A stretch of 54,449 nt of DNA from positions 1-54,449 of the forward strand of contig JBGPOP010000030.1 of the NCBI GenBank assembly GCA_041488095.1, in the 5' to 3' direction. The DNA comes from DASYPQ01 sp041488095. GTDB lineage: Bacteria; Planctomycetota; UBA1135; GCA-002686595. A program made the position numbers and the translations under genes. How positions within the stretch are numbered: position 1 is the stretch's first letter; each line of letters opens with the position of its first letter. The notes under the pieces are model-generated. The model ran no database searches. It saw only the letters and a program-made list of their open reading frames with translations, and had not been told where the DNA came from. Shown here piece by piece: positions 46,149-54,368 of the stretch.

Positions 46149-47026
46149 CCGCTCGCGGCGTCACGCTCGTCGTGCCCGCCTACGACGAGGAGGGCGGCAT
46201 CGAAGGCGTCGTCGCGCGCCTGTCGGGCCTCGGGCTGGCCGTGCCGCTCGAGATCCTGGTGGTCGACGACGGCTCGCGCGACGGCACGTCGCGGGCGCTC
46301 GAGAACATCGCTTCGCGTCATCCGGGCCTGCGTGTGATCCGGCACGAGCAGAACCGCGGATATGGCGCTGCGCTCAAGACCGGTTTCGCGAACGCGCGCC
46401 ACGAGGTCGTCGTCATCACCGACGCGGACGGGACCTACCCTGAGAACCGCATCGCCGAGCTCCTCGCGCGCATCGACGCGGGCGCGGAGATGGCCGTCGG
46501 CGCGCGCACGGGCGCCGACGTCGAGGTGCCGTTCCTCAGGCGGCCGGCGAAGGCCTTCCTGCGGGCGCTGGCCTCGTACCTGGCGGGCGTACGGATCCCG
46601 GACCTGAACTCGGGCCTGCGCGCGATGCGGCGCGACCTGGTCCTCCTCTACCGCCCGATCCTCCCCGACGGGTTCAGCTTCACGACGACGATCACCCTGG
46701 CAGCCCTGACGAACGGCCACCGCGTCGACTGGGTGAGCATCGACTACAAGAAACGCCAGGGCATCTCGAAGATCCGTCCCATCCGCGACACGCTGGGCTT
46801 CGCGAGCCTGATCGTGCGCACGGTGCTGTACTTCAACCCGCTCAAGGTGTTCTTTCCCGCCGCCCTGCTGATCGGCCTGGGATTGATGGGATCCCTCTAC
46901 TACGACGTCTTCGTCATCGCTCCGCCCAATCTCTCCGACAAGACCGTGCTGCTCTTCGTGGCGTTCATCCAAGTGCTCTCGGTCGGGATGCTCGCCGATC
47001 TCGTCGACAAGCGCTCGCGGCTCTAG
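46046..47026 (+). CDS. Family 2 glycosyltransferase (dolichyl/polyprenyl-phosphate mannose synthase-like)
   Basis: GT-A enzyme with VTLVVPAYDEEGG at the fold start, VVDDGSRDGTS, RGYGAALKTGF, the DxD-type VITDADGTYPE, and SIDYKKRQGISKIRP, followed by two C-terminal transmembrane helices (VFFPAALLIGLGLMGSLYY and LLFVAFIQVLSVGMLADL). Such enzymes load a sugar onto a polyprenyl phosphate for GT-C transferases. No ATG exists near the fold start: GTG 46046 gives 326 residues but overlaps mutY by about 100 bases; CTG 46145, overlapping the mutY TGA, would give 293. The start is therefore uncertain. Confidence 0.88.
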   Translation: MPGRYPRRAVEDGRHRLPPFPSERTIEQHTSQRLTARGVTLVVPAYDEEGGIEGVVARLSGLGLAVPLEILVVDDGSRDGTSRALENIASRHPGLRVIRHEQNRGYGAALKTGFANARHEVVVITDADGTYPENRIAELLARIDAGAEMAVGARTGADVEVPFLRRPAKAFLRALASYLAGVRIPDLNSGLRAMRRDLVLLYRPILPDGFSFTTTITLAALTNGHRVDWVSIDYKKRQGISKIRPIRDTLGFASLIVRTVLYFNPLKVFFPAALLIGLGLMGSLYYDVFVIAPPNLSDKTVLLFVAFIQVLSVGMLADLVDKRSRL

Positions 47027-47068
47027 GGTGCCGAGTCGGGAGCCCGACGTGCGAGCGGTCGGGGCCTC

Positions 47069-49168
47069 GTGATGACCGTCTTCCTCTCCGCCTTCCTGCT
47101 CTTCCAGGTTCAGCTGCTGATCGGCAAGGCCATCCTGCCATGGTTCGGGGGTACGGCGGCGGTCTGGATGACCTGCCTCCTCTTCTTCCAGGTGCTGCTG
47201 CTGTGCGGCTACCTCTACGCCTACCTGCTCGTCAACCGGCTTCCGCCGCGATGGCAGGGCCTCGCGCATCTCGCGCCCCTCCTGCTCAGCCTGCTCCTCC
47301 TGCCGATCGCGCCCTCGGAGACATGGAAGCCCTCCGGCGCTGCCGATCCCACGTGGCGCATCCTGGCCCTGCTGACCGTGACGGTGGGAGGACCGTTCCT
47401 GGTGCTCTCCGCGACCGGCCCGCTGATCCAGGCCTGGTCCGCGCGTCTCCATCCGGGCCGCTCGCCCTACCGCTTGTACGCGCTCTCGAACGCCGGCTCG
47501 CTCCTCGGGCTCCTCAGCTACCCGTTCCTGGTCGAGCCCTCGCTGCGCTTGCCGGTGCAAATGAGCGCCTGGTCCATCGGCCACGCTGTCTTCGTGTTGC
47601 TCTGCATCGGCTGGGCGGTGCGCATGACGCGCGCGCAGCCAGCGCAGTTGCCTGTCGTCGCGACGTCGAACCACGCCGCATTCGAGGCTTCCGATCGGCC
47701 CGACGCGGTGACACGCACGATCTGGCTGCTCCTGGCAGCGTGCGGATCGGCCATCCTGCTCGCCACGACCAACCAGATCACCCAGGACGTCACCCCCGTG
47801 CCGTTCCTGTGGGTGCTCCCGCTCAGCCTGTACCTGCTCTCCTTCATCCTGTGCTTCGACCGGAGGCGTTGGTACCGGCGCCAGGTCGTGGGCTGGGTCC
47901 TGGCCGCCTCGCTCTTCATCGTGGCGTTCGCCTACCTTGGCCGCATGTCCATCGGTCTGGGGCCGCAGGTCGCAGCGTACGCGCTGGTGCTCCTGGCCTG
48001 CTGCATGGCCTGTCATGGAGAGCTCGCCGCGTTGAAACCGGCTCCGCGGCACCTGACCGCCTTCTACCTGATCGTCGCCGCGGGGGGCGCGGTGGGCGGG
48101 GCGCTCGTGACCCTGGTCGCTCCCGCGGTCTTCAAGACGCTCGTGGAGTACCCGCTGGCTCTCTTCGCCTGCTGCGCGGCGTGGTCGGTCGCCCGCCGCC
48201 GCGACGTTCTGCGCGAGGCGCTGCGACGGCGCTTCGTCGGCCGGCCCGCCCGACTCGCCGCGGCAGCCGCCGGCGGGTTGCTGCTCGCCTCGGCCGCCAT
48301 CCCCTTCTCCGGTCTGGCCTGGAGAGGCTACCTGCGCAGCCGCAGTGTGCTCGAGGTCTCGCGCAACTTCTACGGCGCGCTGCAGGTGGGCGAGGAGGAC
48401 CGGGGCGATCCATCGCGACACCGCCGCAGGCTCACGCACGGGAGCACCGTTCATGGAGTTCAGTTCCAGGACCCGCTGCTGCGGACGATCCCCGCCTCCT
48501 ACTACGGTCCAGGCAGCGGAATCGAGGCCTGCTTGCGTGCGGTACGCGGAGCGCGCGCGCAGGGCCTGCGCATCGGCGTGATCGGGATGGGGGCCGGGGA
48601 GCTGGCGGCCTATGCCGGGCGCGGGGACGCGCTGACCTTCTATGAGATCAACCCGGACGTCGTGAGGCTGGCGCGGCGCTGGTTCACCTACTGGGACGAT
48701 GCGGTGGAGAGGGGGGCGCGGTTGGACGTGGAGATGGGCGATGCGCGCCTCGTGCTCGAACGCGAGCTGAAGGGCGGGACCGTGGAGCCCTGCGACGTGC
48801 TCGTGGTCGACGCCTTCACCAGCGATGCGATCCCGGTGCACCTGCTCACGGCCGAATGCTTCGCCCTGTACCGCCGCAAGCTGGCGGGCGACGGCCTGCT
48901 CGCCGTGCACGTCTCCAGCTTGTTCCTGAACCTCAGCCCGGTCGTGCGCCAGCAGGCGGAAGGGCTCGGTTGGGGCGCACTGTGCCTGAGCTCGCCCGCC
49001 GACGCCGATCACGCCCGCTTCGAGAACGACTGGGTCGCCGCCACACCGGACGCGTCCCTGCTGACCGAGATCCAGCCGGGGTTGGCGAGGATCGTGCCCT
49101 GGCCGCCCTCGGCGCCGGGCCGGCCCTGGACCGACGACTTCAGCAGCCTGCTTCCGCTCCTGAAGTAG
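47069..49168 (+). CDS. MFS-spermidine-synthase-like fusion protein
   Basis: 699 residues from GTG 47069 (an ATG follows directly). The N-terminal 420 residues carry about ten transmembrane helices with the family segments FQVQLLIGKAILPWFGGTAA and YALSNAGSLLGLLSYPF. The soluble C-terminus has the spermidine synthase fold with an intact nucleotide part: RIGVIGMGAGELAAY, FYEINPDVVRLARRWF, GDARLVLERE and VVDAFTSDAIPVHLLT. These fusions are frequent in environmental bacteria; whether they make polyamines is not established. It follows the GT2 gene by 42 bases. Confidence 0.9.
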   Translation: MMTVFLSAFLLFQVQLLIGKAILPWFGGTAAVWMTCLLFFQVLLLCGYLYAYLLVNRLPPRWQGLAHLAPLLLSLLLLPIAPSETWKPSGAADPTWRILALLTVTVGGPFLVLSATGPLIQAWSARLHPGRSPYRLYALSNAGSLLGLLSYPFLVEPSLRLPVQMSAWSIGHAVFVLLCIGWAVRMTRAQPAQLPVVATSNHAAFEASDRPDAVTRTIWLLLAACGSAILLATTNQITQDVTPVPFLWVLPLSLYLLSFILCFDRRRWYRRQVVGWVLAASLFIVAFAYLGRMSIGLGPQVAAYALVLLACCMACHGELAALKPAPRHLTAFYLIVAAGGAVGGALVTLVAPAVFKTLVEYPLALFACCAAWSVARRRDVLREALRRRFVGRPARLAAAAAGGLLLASAAIPFSGLAWRGYLRSRSVLEVSRNFYGALQVGEEDRGDPSRHRRRLTHGSTVHGVQFQDPLLRTIPASYYGPGSGIEACLRAVRGARAQGLRIGVIGMGAGELAAYAGRGDALTFYEINPDVVRLARRWFTYWDDAVERGARLDVEMGDARLVLERELKGGTVEPCDVLVVDAFTSDAIPVHLLTAECFALYRRKLAGDGLLAVHVSSLFLNLSPVVRQQAEGLGWGALCLSSPADADHARFENDWVAATPDASLLTEIQPGLARIVPWPPSAPGRPWTDDFSSLLPLLK

Positions 49169-49180
49169 GGGCGCGCGGTC

Positions 49181-49603
49181 TCATTCGCCGCCGGCGAACA
49201 GCGCACGCACGATGCGGCGCAGGAAGTGCTCGAGCTCGCGAGTGTCAGAGGTGTCCGGCGTCACGCGTGCGGCCAGAGCCCGAGAGCACGCGCGCCCCGA
49301 GCGGTCGCACGTCATCTCGACCAGCAGGCGTCTCCCGCCCGCCGCGCCGAGGCGGGTCAGCTCGAGCTCGAGCCCCCGGGGTCGCCCCTGGATCTCGAGC
49401 ATCCCCTGCGAGCCGTCGGTCAGCCGCAAGCGGTAGCGAACCCCGCACTCCGCGGGGGCGTCGATCGAGGCGCAGCCGGCGAGGAGGATGTGCGTCCGCG
49501 GCCCCACGGCGATCGGGCCGGCGGTGAGGTTCAGGTCCCGGAGCTTGCGCAGGAGCGCGCGGGTCTTCTCCTCGGACAGGGTGGGACGGGCCAGGTCGAT
49601 CAT
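49181..49603 (-). CDS. Hypothetical protein
   Basis: 140 residues from ATG 49603. No family recognised. N-terminal LSEEKTRALLRKLRDLNL is helical and charged; the middle (IAVGPRTHILLAGCASIDAP, CGVRYRLRLTDGSQGMLEI) is beta-rich, and the C-terminal helix is TRELEHFLRRIVRALF. Four cysteines are present. There is no signal or membrane segment and no strong ribosome site; the frame is open upstream but overlaps the VWA gene. Convergent with the MFS fusion (12-base gap) and divergent from the VWA gene. The regular amino-acid composition supports a real gene. Confidence 0.5.
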   Translation of the reverse strand: MIDLARPTLSEEKTRALLRKLRDLNLTAGPIAVGPRTHILLAGCASIDAPAECGVRYRLRLTDGSQGMLEIQGRPRGLELELTRLGAAGGRRLLVEMTCDRSGRACSRALAARVTPDTSDTRELEHFLRRIVRALFAGGE

Positions 49604-49650
49604 CTGGGAACGGGATGGGGGATCTCCTATCGACCCTCCGCACATCGAAG

Positions 49651-49679
49651 TTGACAGGACAACCCCTGCGTCTTGTGAT
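49651..49679 (+). promoter_or_regulatory. Sigma-70-type promoter for the VWA/HEAT gene
   Basis: A perfect TTGACA (49651-49656), 17 bases, and TGTGAT (49674-49679, four of six). The ATG at 49719 follows 39 bases later. Confidence 0.6.
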
Positions 49680-49718
49680 CTCCACAAGTCGGCGTGGAGG
49701 GATTCCCGCCGCGGAACC

Positions 49719-51992
49719 ATGCCTCGAAGGATTCTCGGACCCGGTCTCGCCGCCCTCCTCGTCCTGGCCCTGGTGCCGCTCCGGCCCGAGGCTCTCCCGG
49801 TGCTGCGGGTCCCCCAGGGAGGCGGCGACCCGGTCGCTGAGCTCGTCGGCAAGCTCAAGAACCAGGGCGACACCGCGGACTCCAAGCTCGTCCAGGAGCT
49901 GGCCGGCATGCGCACGCGCGCTGCGCTCGACGGCCTGCTCGATGCCTACACCGCGATGAACACGATCTGGATGCGCCGCGAGGTCGTGCGCGCCCTGCCC
50001 CTGTTCGACGGCGTGGCCGACGCGGAGATGACCGCTCTCCAGAGGCTGATGGACGTGGCCACGCAGGCGAGCGAGCCCGAGCTGCGCCGTGCGGCGCTCG
50101 ACGGTCTGGGGCAGTGCAAGAGCAAGGGCAAGGACTTCCTGGGGCTGATCGTGAAGTCGGCCGCCGACGACCAGGTGCGCGAGCACGCGATGGAGCTGCA
50201 CGTCACGCTTGCGGACGCGAGCGACCACGCCTGGTATCGCGAGCTCTACAAGCCGAAGGCTGAAGAGAAGCCGGACAAAGAGAAGAAGGAGAAGAAGGAG
50301 AAGCGGGAGCACAAGGACCCCAAGAAGAAGGGAGAGGAGGCGCCCAAGGGACCCAAGAAGGCGCGCAACCTGGACGAGATCCGACGGATGGCTTTCGAGG
50401 TGATCCGGTCCGATCTGAAGCCGGAGGAGCTCGTCGAAGCCACGCTGGACCGATGCGACAAGATCCGCTCGGGTGCGCTCCTCGAGCTGGAGCTCCGCAA
50501 GGACAAGCAGACGCTGGATCTCGCGACCGCGGCTCTCGCGCGACCGACGCCGCTCGACACCTCCAACTTCGATCCCAAGACCTACGAGCGCGCCGATGCG
50601 CGCGTGATCGCCGCGCGGATCGTCGCGCACATCAGCGGCCCCAAGGTGGCGAGCGACTTCATCAAGCGCGGCACGAGCGTCGACACGCCCATGGAGCTGC
50701 GGCGCGGACTGGCGGACATCCTGGCCGGCCTGAATGACCCGGGCGTGAACCGGGAGCTGATCGGAGAGATCGGCAGGGGCAAGGAGAAGGAGAAGCTCTT
50801 CTTCCTCCACGCCGTACGGGGGATCAAGGACGAGAAGGTCGACCGCGCTCTCGAGAGGATGCTGACCGACCGGGAGCAGGAGGTCGTGATCGCCGTGTGC
50901 AAGGTGCTGGCCGAGCGCAAGGACTCCGAGGCCGCGGCCCAGCTGCAGCGGCTGCTCGGGAAAACCGGGAAGGAGAGGCCCATCGCGCGCGCGGCGCTCG
51001 ACGCGCTCGTGGTCGTGCGGAGCGGCGATCCGAAGTGGATCGACGAGCTCGTGGCGATGGCCAAGAGCGAGGATCCCGATGTGCGCAACCTCGCGCTCCA
51101 GGCCCTGGGCCAGACGACGGACAAGAAGCACCTCGACAAGCTGGTAGGGGCGCTGGACGACAAGGACTGGTCGACGCGGCTCGCCGCCCTGGACGCGCTC
51201 GAGCACATGCGTGCCAAGGAAGCCGTCGCGGCCATCATCGCCCGCATGGGCAAGGAGGACGGCCGCATGCTGGAGGAGTTCGCCAGCACGCTGTGGCGCC
51301 TCACCGGCCAGCCCTACCAGGACAATCCCGCAGCGTGGGACAACTGGTGGAAGCAAAGTGGCGCCAACTTCGAGTTCCTCACCGAGGCACAGCTCAGCAA
51401 GGTCAAGTCGAGCGAGGACGAATGGCGTCTCAAGCAGGCGACGCGCGTGGAGAGCAAGTTCTTCGGGATCCGGATCGTCTCCCACAAGGTGATCCTGATC
51501 CTCGACATCTCGATGTCGATGAACGAGGTCCTCGAGACCGAATACCAGGGCAAGAGCGGCCAGACCCGGATCGAGGTCGCCAAGACCGAGATGGATCGGT
51601 GCATCCAGGGCCTCGATCCCGCGGCGTTCTTCAACGTCATCGTCTTCTGCGGCGACACGAAACGCTGGCTCGACGGCGGCCTGGCCGCGGCCTCCCAGAA
51701 GAACCGGGACGAGGCCCGGGCCTTCGTCGACAAGGCGCTCCTGGGCTACGGCACGAACACCTACGGCGCCCTCAAGGAGGCCTTCCAGGACCCGGACGTC
51801 GACACGATCTTCTTGCTGTCCGACGGCGAGCCGACGACGGGCGAGACCGACCCGGTGGTCATCCGCGACCACGTCGCCCAATGGAACGAGCACCGCGGCA
51901 TCGTGATCAACACGATCGCCGTCGGAGGCAAGTACGAAGTGCTCGAGTGGCTGGCCGAGGACTCGGGCGGGACCCACGTCAAGTACGAGTGA
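49719..51992 (+). CDS. Secreted/periplasmic HEAT-repeat protein with C-terminal VWA domain
   Basis: 757 residues with a hydrophobic signal sequence (LAALLVLALVPL). Residues 50-560 are helical repeats of HEAT type (for example DPDVRNLALQALGQTTDKKHL and DWSTRLAALDALEHMRAKEA), interrupted near residues 180-215 by a Lys/Glu stretch (EKKEKKEKREHKDPKKKGEE). The C-terminal 170 residues are a von Willebrand A domain with a complete MIDAS: DISMS near residue 596, the Thr in GYGTNTYGALKEAF and Asp in LLSDGEPTTGE. VWA domains bind ligands through Mg2+. Own promoter at 49651. Partner unknown. Confidence 0.85.
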   Translation: MPRRILGPGLAALLVLALVPLRPEALPVLRVPQGGGDPVAELVGKLKNQGDTADSKLVQELAGMRTRAALDGLLDAYTAMNTIWMRREVVRALPLFDGVADAEMTALQRLMDVATQASEPELRRAALDGLGQCKSKGKDFLGLIVKSAADDQVREHAMELHVTLADASDHAWYRELYKPKAEEKPDKEKKEKKEKREHKDPKKKGEEAPKGPKKARNLDEIRRMAFEVIRSDLKPEELVEATLDRCDKIRSGALLELELRKDKQTLDLATAALARPTPLDTSNFDPKTYERADARVIAARIVAHISGPKVASDFIKRGTSVDTPMELRRGLADILAGLNDPGVNRELIGEIGRGKEKEKLFFLHAVRGIKDEKVDRALERMLTDREQEVVIAVCKVLAERKDSEAAAQLQRLLGKTGKERPIARAALDALVVVRSGDPKWIDELVAMAKSEDPDVRNLALQALGQTTDKKHLDKLVGALDDKDWSTRLAALDALEHMRAKEAVAAIIARMGKEDGRMLEEFASTLWRLTGQPYQDNPAAWDNWWKQSGANFEFLTEAQLSKVKSSEDEWRLKQATRVESKFFGIRIVSHKVILILDISMSMNEVLETEYQGKSGQTRIEVAKTEMDRCIQGLDPAAFFNVIVFCGDTKRWLDGGLAAASQKNRDEARAFVDKALLGYGTNTYGALKEAFQDPDVDTIFLLSDGEPTTGETDPVVIRDHVAQWNEHRGIVINTIAVGGKYEVLEWLAEDSGGTHVKYE

Positions 51993-52008
51993 AGCCGGCC
52001 GAGAGGAT

Positions 52009-53007
52009 TTGAAGCTCTCCCTCCGGCTCGCGCTCTCGCTCGCCGTCGCTGTCGGGCTGCTCTCCGTGCTCATGGCGCTCGGCGGGGTCGCGCCCTCCGA
52101 TCTCCTGGCGGGCCTGAAGCGACTCTCCTTCGAGACCTACGCCTGCGCCCTCGGCCTGCATGCGGCCCTGTACGTGCTGCGCGCATTGCGCTTCCGCGTC
52201 CTCCTCCCCGCAGGGCGGCGTCCCGCCTTCGGTCGCCTCCTCTCGATCACGGCGTCCTACACCATGGCGGCGCTGATCCTGCCCGCGAAGTTGGGTGAGG
52301 CCTCCTTCGTCGTGTATGCGGACCGGGCCGCGGGCGTGCCGGCGGCGGAGGGTGTCGCCTGCCTGCTGGTCTCGCGCCTGCTCGACTTCGCGACGCTCGC
52401 GCTCGGAATGTCCGTCGCCTGCCTGGTGCTGTGGGGGACGCACGCCTACCCGCAGCTTCCCTGGCTCGGACCGCTCGGGGCAGCTCTGTTTCCGGTCTCC
52501 CTGATCCTCTTCGGCGCGAGCGCGCGCGGCGACCTCCTCGTGCGCGCCACCGCGCACGTTTCGCGCCACCTGGGTCTCGCGCGCTCGGGCCCGGGAGCGA
52601 AGCTCCTCGCCGGCGGAGAGCGCCTCGCGACGGCGCTCCGCGCGGCCGGGACGAAGGGCCGGCTCCTGGGAGCGGCGCTCCTGTCGCTGCCGGCGTGGGG
52701 ATGCGTGTTCCTCTTCTGCGCGGTGCTGGCGCGCGGACTCGGGCTCCCTCCCGAGACGAGCCTCGCCCAGGCCACCTTCGGCTCGGGGCTCGCCATCCTG
52801 ACCAGCCTGCTGCCGGTCAGCGCCTTCGCCAACTTCGGCACGCTCGAGGCCGGCTGGGTGCTGGGCTTCCACGCGCTGGGCGTGAGCACGGACCTCGCCT
52901 ACTCGACCGGGGTCGGTCTGCACCTCGTGCAGCTCGCCAACGCCGTGCTGCTCGGCCTGCTAGGCCACGTCGGCATGGCGCTCGCGGCCGAGCGCCCGCA
53001 AGCGTGA
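52009..53007 (+). CDS. AglD/LPG-synthase-type integral membrane protein (UPF0104)
   Basis: 332 residues with seven or eight predicted membrane helices, starting at TTG 52009 with GAGAGGA upstream. The family segments are LHAALYVLRALRFRVLL, ASYTMAALILPAKLGEASFV, SRLLDFATLALGM and LLPVSAFANFGTLEAGW. Relatives include the transmembrane part of lysylphosphatidylglycerol synthase and flippase-like proteins; without the C-terminal transferase domain it may move or remodel lipids. It starts 16 bases after the VWA gene, and its last 48 bases overlap the convergent SGNH gene. Confidence 0.85.
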   Translation: MKLSLRLALSLAVAVGLLSVLMALGGVAPSDLLAGLKRLSFETYACALGLHAALYVLRALRFRVLLPAGRRPAFGRLLSITASYTMAALILPAKLGEASFVVYADRAAGVPAAEGVACLLVSRLLDFATLALGMSVACLVLWGTHAYPQLPWLGPLGAALFPVSLILFGASARGDLLVRATAHVSRHLGLARSGPGAKLLAGGERLATALRAAGTKGRLLGAALLSLPAWGCVFLFCAVLARGLGLPPETSLAQATFGSGLAILTSLLPVSAFANFGTLEAGWVLGFHALGVSTDLAYSTGVGLHLVQLANAVLLGLLGHVGMALAAERPQA

Positions 53008-54162
53008 GGCGGAACGACCCTTGTGCTCGCGAAGGACCGCCTGGGCCACGGCCCGGCCGACGATCTCACACCCCGCCGGGGACAGATGCGTCTCGTCGTA
53101 GAAGTGAACGAAGCCGGGCTCCAGGAGCGGCTTGGGATCGATCTCGGCTGCCCCGACGTCGCGCGCGACGGCCGAGAGGCGTTGCTCGACCATCTCGAGC
53201 AGCCGGTCCGCGACCCGGTGGGAATACCACGTCCGGACGTCCTCGGCGCGCAGGTCGCCCGCCGCGAACATCCACCCGTGCTCCCGGTATTGCTCTCCGA
53301 GGCCTTCGCGAACCCAGCAGGGCCGCACGACGATCACCGTGCGAGCCTTGGACTGCGCCCGGGCGATCAGCTCGCGGAAGCTTTCGTCCAGGTGATCGAG
53401 CAACGGCGCCGGATCGGGCAGCGTTTCGATGATCTCGCCCGCTTGCGCGCGCAACCTGCGCGCTCGCCCGATCCCCTGTCCGGCTCCGGCGTGGACCGCG
53501 AAGGAACGCAGGAAACGCCGCCTCCAGGATGAGGCGATGCGCCGCAGCGCCAGAGTGTCCGCGCTCCAGCCGAACGGACCCTCGGGGTGCTCGTCGAAGA
53601 CCTCGTCGGGATCGACCGGCCCCGCCTCGATCTTCGATGGAGCCCGCTCCGAGAGCCAGTGGACGACGTCGCCCGCGCCAACCATGAGCACCACCGCGTC
53701 GAGCCTCTCATAGCGCGGGAGCACACGCTCGAGGATCAGGTTCAGGTCACGGCAGGTCGCGAGAGAGCGTCCGAGGTTGCCGACGTGCGCGCGCCGCGCG
53801 CGCAACAGCTCGAGGTTCATCGGGTGACTCAGGAAACGCTGCGCGACCGCCGGCCAGGTGCTGCGCTGGTCGAGGAAGCGGCACTCCGTCGAGCTCGCGC
53901 CGAGCACGAGCACCCGGTAGGTCTCCCATCCATCTCGCGGCGGAGGATCGCCGCGCTCGCCGTCCCGGTTGACCTCGAACCGCGCCAGGGGTGGCAGGGC
54001 GGGCAAGGACTCCCGGTCGAGCACTTGGAGCGTCCGCGCGTGCGGGGACCACACGAAGTAGTCGCCGCGGAGAGCGAGCCAGGCCCGCGCGAGGATCTCG
54101 GCCAGTGCGAGGACGACCGGCACGAGCGCGATCGCGACGATCAGGGTGCTCCACGGACTCAT
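52960..54162 (-). CDS. Membrane-anchored SGNH/GDSL hydrolase
   Basis: 400 residues. An N-terminal transmembrane helix (TLIVAIALVPVVLALAEILA) precedes a periplasmic SGNH fold: block I VLVLGASSTECRF with the nucleophilic Ser, block III-like LMVGAGDVVHW with Asp where Asn is usual, and block V FYDETHLSPAG with the catalytic Asp and His. The long insertion with HPEGPFGWSADTLALRR is family variable. Such enzymes often deacetylate cell-wall or extracellular polysaccharides. I used ATG 54162 because the helix starts there; the frame is open to 54315. Convergent overlap of 48 bases with the AglD-type gene. Confidence 0.82.
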   Translation of the reverse strand: MSPWSTLIVAIALVPVVLALAEILARAWLALRGDYFVWSPHARTLQVLDRESLPALPPLARFEVNRDGERGDPPPRDGWETYRVLVLGASSTECRFLDQRSTWPAVAQRFLSHPMNLELLRARRAHVGNLGRSLATCRDLNLILERVLPRYERLDAVVLMVGAGDVVHWLSERAPSKIEAGPVDPDEVFDEHPEGPFGWSADTLALRRIASSWRRRFLRSFAVHAGAGQGIGRARRLRAQAGEIIETLPDPAPLLDHLDESFRELIARAQSKARTVIVVRPCWVREGLGEQYREHGWMFAAGDLRAEDVRTWYSHRVADRLLEMVEQRLSAVARDVGAAEIDPKPLLEPGFVHFYDETHLSPAGCEIVGRAVAQAVLREHKGRSASRLRALGRERHADVA

Positions 54163-54283
54163 CAGGGGACCCCCGGGGGTCGGGGGGTGCCCCATGGATC
54201 GGCGCGCTCGTCCCCCGGTCCGTAATCGAAGGGAATCTGGCCCCCACCGCTGTCCAGGGATACTGACGCTCGAGGAGGTTTTT

Positions 54284-54303
54284 CCGGCTTTGTCCTGAAA
54301 CCG
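54284..54303 (+). repeat. Copy 2 of the short element shared with 2721-2739
   Basis: CCGGCTTTGTCCTGAAACCG, preceded by a T-run and followed 17 bases later by CGCGCCGGGG (54321-54330). It ends 65 bases before GTG 54369. In the other copy the same element ends 64 bases before an ATG. Confidence 0.45.
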
Positions 54304-54368
54304 AGGAAGGTTCATCCAGTCGCGCCGGGGAACAGCCCCCGGCCTCGCCCGGGGAGAAAGGACCTCTC

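Noticed and set aside
46136..49012. 958-codon minus-strand open frame over GT2 and the MFS fusion
   Set aside because: Composition (His/Arg/Gln/Glu-rich, no hydrophobic core pattern) is that of a shadow frame in GC-rich DNA, and both plus-strand genes are well supported.
50270..50345. Purine-rich AAG/GAG tract as a tandem DNA repeat
   Set aside because: Unit length is irregular and it lies in frame within the VWA gene as a Lys/Glu segment.
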